A stretch of DNA of 64,000 nucleotides from Wyeomyia smithii (taxonomy: Eukaryota > Arthropoda > Insecta > Diptera > Culicidae), in assembly GCF_029784165.1 (NCBI RefSeq), contig NC_073695.1, positions 14,321,286 through 14,385,285 on the forward strand, given 5' to 3'. Positions 10,084-20,964 of this stretch are shown one piece after another (the first letter of the stretch is position 1; every line of letters starts with the position of its first letter). A program made the position numbers and the translations under genes. The notes beneath the pieces are model-generated. The model worked only from the letters and a program-made list of their open reading frames with translations. It made no database searches and was not told the DNA's origin.

Positions 10084-11116
10084 CTGCCGGTAACCGCAAG
10101 TCAGTCCCATCTGTAAAAATATGAAATCGAGAAAACAGCTTCGAAAGAAATTTCATTCACGCTCAGTTATCACTTATATAACATGAAATATTTTGACAAT
10201 ATTTATGCTAAAATATAGTTTGCATACTAGCCTACCCTTAAAACGCTGTAAAAACAACTGAAATCATTGATTTAATGATTAAAACCTTGAGTGTGACTGA
10301 CTTGCCGTTACATTCTACATCGAAGAGAAAAGTAACCGCAAGTCAGTCACATTGCCATGTTGATGCTATAGTGCGTGTCGACGTGTTGTTATTCGTTGCC
10401 GTGGAAATCCGTCAATCCTTCCAGTTCGGAAGTGTATGTTCATGTGAACAGTTCCAAAAATGTCGATGTTGAAAAATCTCATGATGTACGAAACCGATGA
10501 AACTTCATCCAGTAAGGATTCGGATTAGCTTTCATCGGTTCCGTACATCATGAGGGACTGCAGTTGGTTCATCCGACAACAAATGTCAAGATGATCAAAA
10601 TCCGTTTGAGGTTCGAGCATCACCTTTGGTGATATCTTGGAACGATTTCCTAGATTTTGATGAATGCTTTTTCGATACTGAAGATTTTCCGGATAGATCC
10701 ATTGTGAAGCGAACCAAGAAAAAATAGACTTGAACTCATATTAGCAGGAAATTGCTGCACATAAATTCATCACCATTTCAAACTAAAAAATAATCCGAAT
10801 AATTGATAATTGTTACTAGATAACTCATTTTCATATAAACGGTCATATCGAACTTCTCTTCCCCACTCCCCAATCCCCATCCGTTTTATTTTTTTCTTTT
10901 AATCGGGACTGACCTTTGGTTATTTTTCCTCTGGGACTGACTTGCGGTTACTTTTCATAATGGGACAATTCGACTTGGTATTGATTTCCACTTCTGTTGA
11001 ACAAACCATTAATTTTTATCGGTACATCTGAAAATACACTCAATGATAAGCCAAAATCCGATGCCAACTCAAAATTGACAAAATTACAGATGGGACTGAC
11101 TTGCGGTTACCGGCAG
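10084..11116. mobile_element. 1033-bp non-autonomous DNA transposon with perfect 33-bp TIRs and TAAA target duplication
   Basis: The ends at 10084-10116 and 11084-11116 are exact inverted repeats of 33 bp starting CTGCCGGTAACCGCAAGTCA. They are flanked by TAAA at 10080-10083 and 11117-11120. The reading frame of the surrounding exon is rejoined if the element and one TAAA are removed, which fixes the boundaries. Inner copies of the GTAACCGCAAGTCAGTC motif lie at about 10295 (inverted), 10332, 10905 (inverted, diverged) and 10933 (inverted). A 25-bp-stem hairpin sits at 10479-10554. No transposase frame is present. I do not know a family with this end and a 4-bp TAAA duplication. Confidence 0.9.
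10479..10554. repeat. Internal hairpin of the TAAA element
   Basis: Arms 10479-10503 and 10530-10554 are complementary at 24 of 25 positions (left arm begins CTCATGATGTACGAAACCGA) around a 26-nt loop. It is centrally placed in the element. Confidence 0.8.
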
Positions 11117-11459
11117 TAAAGGTCTTGTGGAGTATATCAAGGGTAGGAGAAATGCGGGATAATATATCTTGAAAATTGGAATAGATGAAGGACAAGGATC
11201 AATAAAGATAATATTGTGTATAGAAGAAAAACAGCGGTTTCCGAGCAAACTAGGCTTCAAGAACTCAGGAGTTCGTCAAGCTTTGATCCTTGCTCTAGCT
11301 CCCGGAATGCAAGAGAATTACGAAAACATGTCCAAATTGTGGAACTACCTAAGGTTAAGTTCGTTGGAATGTTTTGTCGCAGGTAAATCGTATTTCAAGA
11401 CTTCAGTCAGGTTCAGCTGTCAGGTTTTTATATCATTGAAAGCAATTCAACTATTTCAG

Positions 11460-11926
11460 GTGACTTGAAAATAATAAACATAGTTGCTGGAGTAATGGGA
11501 AACAGCTCCACCCACCCATGTGCATATTGCACGGTGAATCGGAGCGATCTCCGTACTTCTGCAGGTGAGTCACGAACACTTGGCGGAATAGAGCAACTAG
11601 CCCAAAAATGGATGGAAGCTGGCGGAAAGAAACAGGATGAGAAACTTTTTTATAACTGCGTTAACATGCTGCTTTTATTCGGTGACGATGAAACAAAAAC
11701 TTTAGATGTATGCCTTCGCTACATTTATTCTTGGGTGTAATGAACTGCGCTTACGACAATATAGCCAAGGAAAACCCAAGTGTTGCCGAATCATGGGCCA
11801 AGGCATCAAACTCTACTCGGCATGCCCAATTCGGCTTTGCAGGAAGGCATTGCCGAAAATTATTATCAAAACGTAACATCCTTCACGAAGCTGGGTTGAA
11901 AGAGTACGCCATGATGCTTCAACCGT
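11460..11926 (+). pseudogene. Unidentified zinc-binding element gene, third exon, truncated
   Basis: The acceptor at 11459 (TATTTCAG) joins ECFVAG to DLKIINIVAGVMGNSSTHPC in phase, across a 77-nt intron. CAYC follows, giving a HPCAYC pair. A one-base frameshift near 11706 separates TLDV from MPSLHLFLGVMNCAYDNI. Then come SWAKASNSTRHAQFGFAGRH and CRKLL, and the sequence ends abruptly at about 11926, where non-LTR sequence begins. The missing 3' end is very probably at 16515-16794. Confidence 0.6.
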
Positions 11927-12783
11927 GATCAGCTTCCAGCGTAAAAAACAGCCCTTGTTGTATGATTATTCTATTAATGTAACAACTCTACATCGAAGCG
12001 AAGTTGTCACTGACCTAGGGATCATATTAGACACGCAAATGATATTTAGACAGCATTATTCGTCGATTATAAATAAAGCCAATCGTCAACTTGGCATGAT
12101 TTGTAGGATCGGAAAGGAATTTGAAGACCCAGGCACTTTCCGCACACTCTACTGCTCTTTGGTACGGCCGATTCTGGAATCTGCATGTGCGGTATGGGAT
12201 CCGTATTATGATTTTTGGATTCAGCGAATTGAGCGCATTCAAAAGCATTTCATACGAAGGATTTGCCGCGCATTGCCCTGGAGTAACCCTGATCATTTGC
12301 CGCCCTACGAAAGCCTCTGTTTATTGGTTGGTATCGCACCTCTTGAACAACTTCGCAAGGATATTATGGCCAGAACAACACAAAATTTTGACAAGTAGTT
12401 ATGACTGCCCAGCTATTCTGACTATGCTTCAGCTGCACTGCCCTCTCCGCCCGCAACGCCATCAACGACTATTGCAATTAAATGCACACCGCACGAACTA
12501 TGGCTTGCATGAACCTGTTCGTCGAATGGCTCTAACCTATAATTTAAACGATAATTTTAATTTTTAATGTTAATCTACTATTTTACATTGTTAGTGTTGT
12601 CCTATTGTATGATGTTTCTACTTGAATTGTAATTGGTGCTAAGTATTTGTTCTAAAAAGATGCTGGGTTTTTGCGCCGGCTTGAAACCGCCTCTCGCGCG
12701 TTTCAAGGCGGCTTTTCCCAGCCACATACACATATATTATAGCATTTCTTCATTAAGACTACAAGTCGGATGAACTGAAAACA

Positions 12784-12820
<37 letters not shown>
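11927..12820 (+). mobile_element. 5'-truncated non-LTR (Jockey-type) retrotransposon, RT C-terminus
   Basis: The frame shows the tail that follows the reverse-transcriptase core in this clade: LHRSEVVTDLGIILDTQMIF, then ANRQLGMICRIG, YCSLVRPILESACAVWDPYY and IERIQKHFIRRICRALPW. A frameshift near 12398 moves the last part to another frame, ending HRTNYGLHEPVRRMA before the stop at 12567. A 3' UTR and an (AAT)n tail at about 12784-12818 close the element, as in other insect members. Its 5' junction interrupts the third exon of the zinc-binding gene. Confidence 0.8.
12784..12818 (+). repeat. (AAT)n microsatellite tail
   Basis: About eleven AAT units at the 3' end of the truncated non-LTR element. 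Confidence 0.85.
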
Positions 12821-13085
12821 TCTTGATTCGGTGCACATAGGGGTATTTTGATTGAAAAGTTGGAAAAAAATATTTTCCTGCACAATAACGCTGAAATTTT
12901 CATATTTAGCAGTTTCTATGTCTTTAATATGAAAATTATAATTGGAAGATAAATAATATCTACGTAGCAGTGATAAATAACTTTTCTTACTACACATTAC
13001 ACTTTTTATCCACTTTCACTATTTAATTCTATCACTTTTCACTTATCACTTGCATATACGTATTTCAACACTTACTTAGTGCCTT

Positions 13086-13921
13086 CGTCAGTGCTTATTT
13101 GGACTGTGGACACCTAATTGCGATTAATTGGGCCATTTTTTGAGTAGTTAGTTCTGTGAGAGTATTCCAAAAATATTTTACGATTTCTTAATTGACGACT
13201 GGGTGCATAAAAATTTAGTTGCGATAATAAATTAGGGGATTGCACGCGTTGAGAAATAATGTCATTGATAAAGTAAAGCATTGAAAGTTCGCGGTGTTCT
13301 TTAAGTGCTTGTATGTCTATAAGCATGCAGCGTGCTTCATATGATGGTAAGGGAAATGCTGTCCAATTTAGCTTACGAAGCGCGTACAAAAGGAATTGTT
13401 TTTGGACACATTTTTTTTCTTTTCTTCTCGCTTATTTTTCGTCGGTCTAGTTCCGCTACTGTTGTGGCCAATCACCGACGCCCAGGGAGGCGACTCCACA
13501 CCCAGGACCCTAACTCACGACCCGTTTATTAACGGACCGGCGCCAACGGCTTTACTTCCTCATGCGATGGAAGGCGTGATCCCAGAGATTTTTCGCCTCA
13601 GAAAATCTCCCGGTGTCGACTAGGATTGAATCTAGACCAGTTGGGTTGGTTGTGAGTGGATCACGGCCCCCGCTCAAATTCAATGCGTTCTTTATGTGTT
13701 ACAATATAGGGATTCCATACAATGCTACAGTATTCCAGAATTGGTCGGACGTATGTAAAATATAATAGTTTGATTGTATATGGGTCTTGAAAATTATGGC
13801 CAAAGCGTTTTATAAAGCCCAGCATACTATTTGCTTTGTTGATTATTGTGTTATAATGTTCTATGAATGTATGTTTGGAGTCTAAGACTACGCCCAGGTC
13901 CCTTACGATCGTAGTACTAGC
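13086..13921 (-). mobile_element. Second non-LTR fragment, opposite strand, RT C-terminus
   Basis: On the minus strand: TTIVRDLGVVLDSKHTFIEH, INKANSMLGFIKRFGHNF, LLYFTYVRPILEYCSIVWNP, then a 268-bp insertion, then ALRKLNWTAFPLPSYEARCM and the terminal HRTNYSKNGPINRN. It is a different family from the fragment at 11927-12820. The 5' end is truncated where SINE-like sequence begins near 13921. Confidence 0.75.
13407..13674 (-). mobile_element. SINE-like insertion in the second non-LTR fragment
   Basis: Removing this stretch rejoins RIEF to VQKQFLLYALRKLNW in frame. On the minus strand it begins GGGGGCCGTGATCCACTCAC, carries a box-B-like TCTAGATTCAATCC at about 13623-13636, and ends in an A-rich tail (T-run at 13412-13424 on the plus strand). 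A clear target duplication was not seen. It is probably a tRNA-derived SINE. Confidence 0.55.
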
Positions 13922-14030
13922 CTCGCAATTGACCTGTACACCAAATAGTTGACCGCGAAGTAATGATTAATAATAACAAACAAAAATTCGAGATTCGAAT
14001 CGGAATGTAGTTCTGAAGTTTTGCTTTTAT
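13922..14030 (+). repeat. 3' part of a tRNA-derived SINE
   Basis: GCAATTGACCTGTACACCAA through GAATCGGAATGTAG and TTTTGCTTTT resembles the 3' half of the SINE at 33735-33915. The tRNA-like head is missing. Confidence 0.55.
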
Positions 14031-14635
14031 GCAGACAGTTTCAATACAGACTGCACAAAAATGAACGATTGCACAACAACAGATTTAGCTGGAATTATAT
14101 TCTTATTTATATTTGATTTTTATACAGTTAAACGAAGTTATATACAATAACGTTTATTTATCAGACTCATCCTCGTACCCAAATGTAACAACGACCTCCT
14201 TAGAGGAATTAACTTGTTCTGGAACCAAGAGACTCAAAGTATCATTCATTGTAAAGAAGCGGATTTTGTGTCGATTAGATGCTGTCCACGTGCGCATGAT
14301 AGCTGCTTTAATAACACTAATTCGCTGTTAAAGCATCTTTGGCGATATTAAGAACGATTCATTATTTGGAAAAACTTCGCCTAAAAAATTTTTCATTCCA
14401 TGGTGTGGCAGAGGATTCTTGAAGCCATTTTCAAAAAAGATTCCTCTGAAAGTTTTTTTCGGTGTCTGAAAACACGTCGCGATTTCAAAAAAACAACTCA
14501 TTAATGAAAAAAAGTAGGAGGGTGGTATTCAAGACACGACCGCATGAGGTTGACTACCGTATTCTTAAAAAAAAAATATTCCATTGAAGCAAATAGTAGA
14601 GGGAATTTCAACGCTTCTTTTACAAAACTTCTGTA
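14031..14635. other. Gene-free DNA
   Basis: AT-rich with homopolymer runs (for example 14561-14577). A 72-codon frame at 14113-14331 has no recognisable domain. Confidence 0.4.
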
Positions 14636-15990
14636 ACAAAATTTTGAGGCTCCAAAAGGTACCAGTTTCCGATTATTCTCGTCCAGAATTCCAGCCATTT
14701 TAGTATTTTGCAGTAGCCATTTATTACTAACAGCCACCAGCATAACGGGTGAAACCGGCACGAGATGACCGGTACTATTTCGTCTTTCCTCCTTTCAGCT
14801 GCTAACACCTAGCGCTGTCGTGAAATTAACATCAACATAAACATGCATTTTTGCAAGGTTTTTTCCGCTAGCAACAGCAATTGTAAAACATAAAATTCAA
14901 CTAACCGCTTCTATTATAAAACTGCTAGGCACCAAAAGGTGCCAGTTGCCAATTTCTTGTTTACTGGTTTCCGTCCAGAATTCCAGCCATTTTAGTATTT
15001 TGCAGTAGCCACCAGCATCACGGGTCAGCCTTTTAGCTGCTAACACCGAGCGTCCGTATGTACCCGGTACGGTTTAATAATGAAACTGATGGGGTGAAAT
15101 GTTCGAACGATACGTTTTATACCAAGGCTTCGTCAGATAATTAGAAAGAAGGAGGAGCTAAGTAGATGATGGAATGGTAAGGAAAAATTTTTCTTGAAAG
15201 CTGCGCCGGCCGCTGTCGTAATATTAACACCAGCACATGCATTTATGCAAGGTTTTTTCCGCTAGCAACAGCATTTTGTAAAACAGAAAATTCAATTAAC
15301 CGCTTCTATTATAAAACTTCGAAGCACCAACAGGTGCCAGTTGCCGATTTTTCTCGTTTACTGGTTAGTCCGTCCAGAATTCCAGCCATTTAAGTGCTTC
15401 GCAGTAGCCATTTACTACTAAAGCCACCAGCATTACGGGTGAAACCGGCACGAGATGACCGGTACTATTTTGTATTTCCTCCTTTCAGCTGCTATCACCT
15501 AGCGTCCGCATGTCACTGGTGCGGTTTTGGAATTAAAATGATGGGGCGCCGGCCGCTGTCGTAAAATTAACACCAACAAAAAGATGCATATTTGCAAGGT
15601 TTTTTCCGTTAGCAGCAGCATAAACATCGGAAACAGAAAGTGACAACAACAATAAAAACAAAGTCAGATCGATTGTATCCTTTAGTGTCGACTGTGCTTG
15701 GGAAGAGAGGTAGTGATTGGCTGCGCGGTATGATTTAGACAATCGATATTAATTACCAATTTTTCAATAGTGTATCTCAAACAATAGTTTGTTTTTGTTA
15801 CACAAATTTAACCGTAAAAGAATTTCTGATCGATTGATGCCAAAACCTCGAAAACCTGATTATAGATGACTGCAAAATAAGCGCTCAAAACCTGACCACT
15901 TTTCTCTGGTTTTCCCTGGTTGAATTACTAGATTTTCAAATTCAGGGGCCTAACTTCGATATAGACGTTAGTCAACGTCAAAAAAACATT
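14636..15990 (+). repeat. Three imperfect tandem copies of an interspersed repeat
   Basis: The words CCAGAATTCCAGCCATTTTA and GTATTTTGCAGTAGCC recur near 14690, 14985 and 15375, and GGGTGAAACCGGCACGAGAT near 14748 and 15438. GCAAGGTTTTTTCCGCTAGC recurs near 14853, 15250 and 15594 (last copy GTTAGC). The same family flanks the Jockey-like element (55530-55661 and 59153-59700); about 400 bp at 15610-15990 match 59240-59640. No coding frame is evident. Confidence 0.75.
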
Positions 15991-16514
15991 GCATAGGATT
16001 GCATAAAATCATGATATATCCTAAACGCGCAAACATGCGCAAGTTTTTTTTCTGGACGTGTTTAAGGACACTCGTATCTACTTAAAAATGAGTTTGTTTG
16101 TGCACAGAAACGTCCAGAACATAGAAAAAAAAAACAATTTCGAAGTTCAATTCGAAAGGTAAAATATCCATAATTGACAATGCAAAATATACAGTCAACA
16201 AGACACCAAACCCTCCATCTAAAATGTTCAAAACCTAATGTATACCTCTCATTAGAAGATCCATATTCGAAACAGGCCGAATAAAATCACCAGTATTATA
16301 AATACCACCGAAAAAATCACCAAACTTCGTGTTCAAAATCTGCTTTGCTTTTACCTTCTAGTTTGACAGCTGTTGTGAGCCAAAAACAAAACAAATTAAA
16401 GCAAAATAGTTGCCATGGGATACCCCCACTATCTATGAATCTAGTGGTGTTAATTATGGGGGCTCAATAATAATTTTGAGTTTTGCAATTTATTCCAACT
16501 TTTACACTCAAATA
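15991..16514. other. Gene-free DNA before the last exon relic
   Basis: No recognisable gene or element. It may contain the intron or remaining middle part of the zinc-binding gene, too decayed to read. Confidence 0.35.
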
Positions 16515-16794
16515 CCCCTATGTGCGGTGGTACAAAAATGCTTTGGATTGGAACTTATTAATGGATATCGCGAATCCATCCATGATTTTTGCGAAAGCTG
16601 GTCAGCTTGTGGACTTTCAATAACTCCGAAATTTCATATTTTGAAATTCCATGTGGTATTCCGAACAAACTACTGAAGCAATTCACCATGATTTTGCTAA
16701 AACATGGATGAACCATAAAGTTCCTGAGATGCATGAAAAATACCAGCAGAATATGTTGAAGGCAGTCGTCGCTTATAATAGTAGCCACATATGA
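16515..16794 (+). pseudogene. Probable last exon of the unidentified zinc-binding element gene
   Basis: The frame reads VVQKCFGLELINGYRESIHD, FCESWSACGLSITPKFHIL and KFHVV, then slips one frame to SEQTTEAIHHDFAKTWMNHK and ends MLKAVVAYNSSHI with TGA at 16792. An AATAAA follows at about 16801. It lies on the same strand and in the expected order after the block cut at 11926, with only later insertions between. That it belongs to the same gene is inference from order, strand and style. Confidence 0.5.
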
Positions 16795-16890
16795 AAGCAT
16801 AATAAAAAAAACATTCTCATTATCGTGAACATTTTGTGTTTCTTTTTTCTATCAATAAAAATCATATAGACACTATAGAGCTTCTATTTC

Positions 16891-16999
16891 CCACACACAC
16901 ACACAGATAAACACGCATACACATACGCATACACATACGCATACACAGACACACACATACCTACACACTTACATACATACATACATACATACATACACA
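16891..16999 (+). repeat. CA / CATA / TACA microsatellite
   Basis: Simple repeats CACACACACA, ACGCATACACAT and TACATACATACA. They form the tail of the inverted repeat copy at 17030-17260. Confidence 0.85.
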
Positions 17000-17029
17000 C
17001 CCATTGCTTATATACCATATGTTACAATG

Positions 17030-17260
17030 TACCTACCTTCTCCGTAAATATGCAAAGTTAGTCATAAAAATAGAAAAAAAATTAAAACTCATTTAATTCA
17101 AGTTTTCCCCGATAGAATATTTTAAAACCGCTTTCATTTGAAAGCATAGATCTTAAACTAACTGTTGGTGAAGAAAAATCCGAGGTGCAATGAAGTTGCA
17201 TAATATTCCGTTTCTGACACGGCGTGTACTGCACCGAGCAATGTATGAGTAGAGCACACT
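17030..17260 (-). repeat. Repeat unit with microsatellite tail, copy 2 (inverted)
   Basis: Reverse complement of 8640-8850: it contains CCCCGATAGAATATTTTAAA and TAATATTCCGTTTCTGACAC. The two copies are about 8.3 kb apart and bracket the broken zinc-binding gene. Confidence 0.65.
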
Positions 17261-18165
17261 GGACACTTGTCGACTATCCGTACACCAGAACTCGACACAC
17301 AATAGGGCGACACCATTCAAATGCTGGTCAAACAAAAAAAAAAGTCTGTAATTAGGGATTTGGGAGGCTGAACCGAAATTTGACATTAATTTGCAAAAAG
17401 ATGTGTAAACATGTGTTATGTGTCATATGAGTAAAGTTTTATGTCGGTTTTAAAGTCTTAGAAAATAGTATATATCATGTCTAAAAGATTCCTGAATGCC
17501 AGAAAACATATAGAGAGAAAATTCATGTTTCTCTTCTATTGTTTTTTTACCTAAATTCTGCCATGATATTTCATGCATGTATAAATTTTGTCAACTTTTT
17601 GACAGCTTTTTAATGTCGAGTTAATTTTTGCGTTGTAACAACACGGTGTAACTACATTTTGCCCTGTGACTGTTTTCTCACTATCCGGACTATACCAAAT
17701 CTACACTTTTTCTGTCTCCGTTCTTTTATCCAACAACAAAAACAGGTGCTGTTGAATGCCGTATGAAAAAATGACAGCTGAGCGTAACTTCGTTTGTTTG
17801 TTCGTTTTTGGGCTGCAGGATCGGTGTAAGTCCAAGGCTCGAGTAGAATCGAGATAAAGAAAACGAAATTCATTCATTGTTTGTCGAGTAGTGAGGACAT
17901 TTTCGATTTTCCCAATTTCATGTACTCCCCCCTCTCTCCCCCCGTTAGATTTGCGAGGGTCTAAAAATCACAGCTTTGGGCGATCTAGGTCACTCCTGAA
18001 TCATGTCCGAATGAGCTGAAATTTTGCTCTGGTCATATTTCCGGGCCAATAAACAAAATGTACGCTGCCACAAAAAATGTCAAAAAATACATATTCTGCT
18101 AACTTTTTTCAATGCTGTTTAAGCAGAACTATTGAAAAATCGATTTCAAAAATTAACAACCGTAA
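17261..18165. other. Gene-free DNA
   Basis: No gene recognised. A TTTGCCC...TTTTCTCACT..TCCGGACT stretch near 17660-17690 resembles one near 20705-20740, so an old repeat may be present. Confidence 0.35.
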
Positions 18166-18169
18166 GTGA

Positions 18170-18450
18170 TTTCTAAAAAACCGCGAAGTGAAACGACGGA
18201 TAGCAGCCACAAACAGGCTTTTTACGCATGCTTGTTCGTACGAAATTTGCACTCTACAGGACGCTGATTCTTCCAGTGGTACCCTACGGCTATGAGCGTT
18301 CATCGATGAAGGCGGCCGGCCGGCGAGCACTTGGAGTCTTCAATATTTGACGGAAAGCTAAAGAATGGAATGTGGCGCAGACGCTTGAACCACGAGGTGT
18401 ACGAAGCATACCAATTTTCAGATATCATCAAGCTAATAAAATGTAGTAGG
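18170..18450 (+). mobile_element. RTE-clade non-LTR 3' fragment
   Basis: EVKRRIAATNRLF and, after frame changes, RTLILPVVPYGYE, RRALGVF and LKNGMWRRRLNHEVYEAYQF match the C-terminal part of RTE polyproteins (compare 63470-63690 in this window). Strongly decayed. Confidence 0.65.
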
Positions 18451-19695
18451 CCACAGCATTCTTATCCTCAGAAAACCTCTAGAGTGCAGGAGAACTTCTT
18501 GCACTGCGAAAACAACTGCTCTCACACTAAAGAGCAAATCACCGCACATGCTAGAAGAGAGCGACAAACGATTTTTATCTGCTGAGTTTCCTGAGGGCAC
18601 CGCGGTGAAATCTGAAATTTCTCTCTTGCGAGACAATGAACTATGGTGTACTTTCTCACACGTAAGGACATCACGGATCACGCACAATAATTACACAGTA
18701 GGGGTACTGGGGGTAAGCCCGGCCCCCTAAGGAAAATGATTCTTTAGTAGCACTTGATGGCGAATATTGTTATATTTCTTTCACAGAATCATTGCCCAGA
18801 TTGTTTTCTACAAGATATGAAGGTTTTCAGTACTTTCAAACTGTTATTTTACAAGGAATAGTGAAGTTTTGAAACTAAGATAAAAATGACGTTTAGCAAT
18901 CAGTGCGGGTGAAACCGGCACCCCTTGGGGGTAACACCGGCACCTAAGTTTGTTCATGAATTAACTCGATTAACTAAACCAATTTGAATTCGGAAACCGC
19001 CGAATGAGAGATCTTAAATTTCTGTATGTTACTGTTGAATTTAGTTGATGTCGGTTAGCAGATTGTCGAAACAAGTTCCGGTGAACATTATGTATAAACA
19101 ATGATATAATTTGATACTCGGCAAGCCTATCATGTGGCACTTTAAATCATATTATTAACTTGTTTCATTGAAGCCAGGATCACATTGACCACACCGGAGC
19201 ATATTTCAAATACCACCGGGAGAGCCGTCAGTTTTGTGACTTGATTCAGTACATTTGACACCTCTAATAATCCTTGGAAACATTCATAAATCACAGAAGA
19301 GCTTGAGTGCAATGTTTCTAAGTCGATTAATTAATTTATTTATCAGCGAGACATCAGTAATAAATGAGAAATATGTGTCAGTAACATCCAACTAGCCTCA
19401 GACCATGTCAGGCTTACCCCACTCACTGGGTGACGGTGTTACCCCGACAGCACACATTTTTTAAAAACGAGTATTTTTACAAATTTATCGCTTCAATTTA
19501 CCTCAGATCGAATTCCTGTGATTGCGCACAATACAGGCAATAAATTGTAGAGCAACGAATAATTATTTTAGTCTTTTCAAATGAATAAAAGCTTAAGTTC
19601 CACTTACGAGAAATAACATCCGTTTACGCATCAGCTGCAGTAGCATATGTTTTGTCTATTATTTTGACGTTTGACGTTTCACGGTGGCTTCGATG
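18451..19695. other. Gene-free DNA with degraded repeat words
   Basis: GGGGTAAGCCCGGCCCCC near 18711 and GGCTTACCCCACTCACTGGG near 19410 form loose inverted partners around about 700 bp. GGTGAAACCGGCACC near 18909 echoes the 14636 family. No gene seen. Confidence 0.35.
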
Positions 19696-20493
19696 CAGAG
19701 TTGCCAATAAAATTTTCGATTTAACTGGAAAAAGGCTGAAGAAAAAACAGGAAAAAACTGGATCCCAAACAAATTAAAAAAAAAAGCAAAAAACAAAGAT
19801 TGTGAGAGAGTTTTTCTGTTATGGAGATTGAATCCAGTGTCAGTTTTGGATACAACAACTAAAGATATAACTCTTTTCGCAAAAAATTACTCATTTTAAT
19901 CAGAACTGTTTTGTTTTGGGCTTACATCTTGTTAAAATTATGGACTGAAAAATTTCCTCTAACAGCAGCAAAATTTAAAATTACGCAATCAATCTATCTC
20001 AAAATTAAGAAAATAGAGCTTTTCCAGTTACTTTTATATTTAACAAAAGTATTAACGCAATATTTCCTTTCGTTACATCAGTGAAATTTAAATTTCAATT
20101 ATTTCTGACTTCGCTATTCTTTTGGTATCTAATTCCTATAACAATTTTTTAACTGCTACGCAACAGAAAACAAATAGAAGATTTTTTGATGGTCTGGTAG
20201 AATCTATTTGTTTGGTTTTATCTTAACCATGTCATGCTGTCTTTTATTTAACCGTGTTTCGTGCGAGAAGATAGTATACTGAAAATGCTGTTGAGAATTG
20301 TCAAAATAATTTATCAATCTACAAAATTTCCGTTTTAAAAATATTTCCGAAAACCAATCGGAGTGAATAAAAAACTGAATAAAACTGGAAAATATCTGAA
20401 AAAACTGGAAGATTTTAAGAATAAACTGTTTGACTGGATCACTTTAAAAAAAACTGGAGGAATCCAGTTTAAACTGGAACATTGGCAACCCTG
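19696..20493. mobile_element. 798-bp hAT-like MITE with 8-bp target duplication
   Basis: The ends are CAGAGTTGCCAA and TTGGCAACCCTG (inverted, one mismatch). They are flanked by CTTCGATG at 19688-19695 and CTTCGAAG at 20494-20501. Subterminal DNA is full of AAACTGGAAAA-type words in both orientations. No transposase frame survives. Confidence 0.85.
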
Positions 20494-20964
20494 CTTCGAA
20501 GTGTCTTAAAATGTCTAAAATGTTAAATACCAACACTCCACATATTCCCTAGAACTATCTGCGGTGCGTTTCACAGATTGTTTCTTGAGCATGGCAGAAT
20601 GGGAAAAGAGATTGGGAGAAAAAAAATAGACTGCGTTGCTCGTGCCGGTCGTGTTCACTCTGGTCGAATTCGTTTTCGCGGTGTAGCAACACGAGAACTA
20701 CACCTTTGCCCGGTAGGTTTTTCTCACTTTCCGGACTACTCGCCAGTGGACACTGTGGTGCATTTCTGCGTTTTCTCTGTAGAGTGATTCACCCCTCTTG
20801 TTTCTATCAGATGTCGGGTGAGTTGGAAGTGTGTTTGTCTCTCTGTAAGTTGGTTGAGACACTTTGGAGTGGAGGAAGAAGCAGTGTGGTGAAAGCATTT
20901 GCTACACGCAGGCACATACTGAAAGGGTGAATTTTTTCTCCGCTCTTCCCACATACTGAGGAGA

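Larger units (their letters stand above)
9888..11382 (+). pseudogene. Unidentified zinc-binding element gene, second exon, split by a MITE
   Basis: After an acceptor at 9887 (CTATAG) the frame reads TLKLAQNMHLRTCKVVQPGL on to LKLALQNRLRELEDFF. It slips at a T-run near 9990, then continues in another frame to RPIVLCGSV at 10083. A 1033-bp element occupies 10084-11116. Removing it with one TAAA copy joins GSVK to GLVEYIKGRRNAG. A TAA at 11160 interrupts before LKIGIDEGQGSIKIILCIEE, and the exon closes at ECFVAG with donor G|GTAAAT at 11382/11383. The acidic IDEGQGS segment could be part of a catalytic core, but this is a guess. Confidence 0.55.

Noticed and set aside
16891..16999. Direct repeats as a CRISPR-like or satellite array
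   Set aside because: Simple CA/TACA microsatellite with no spacers.
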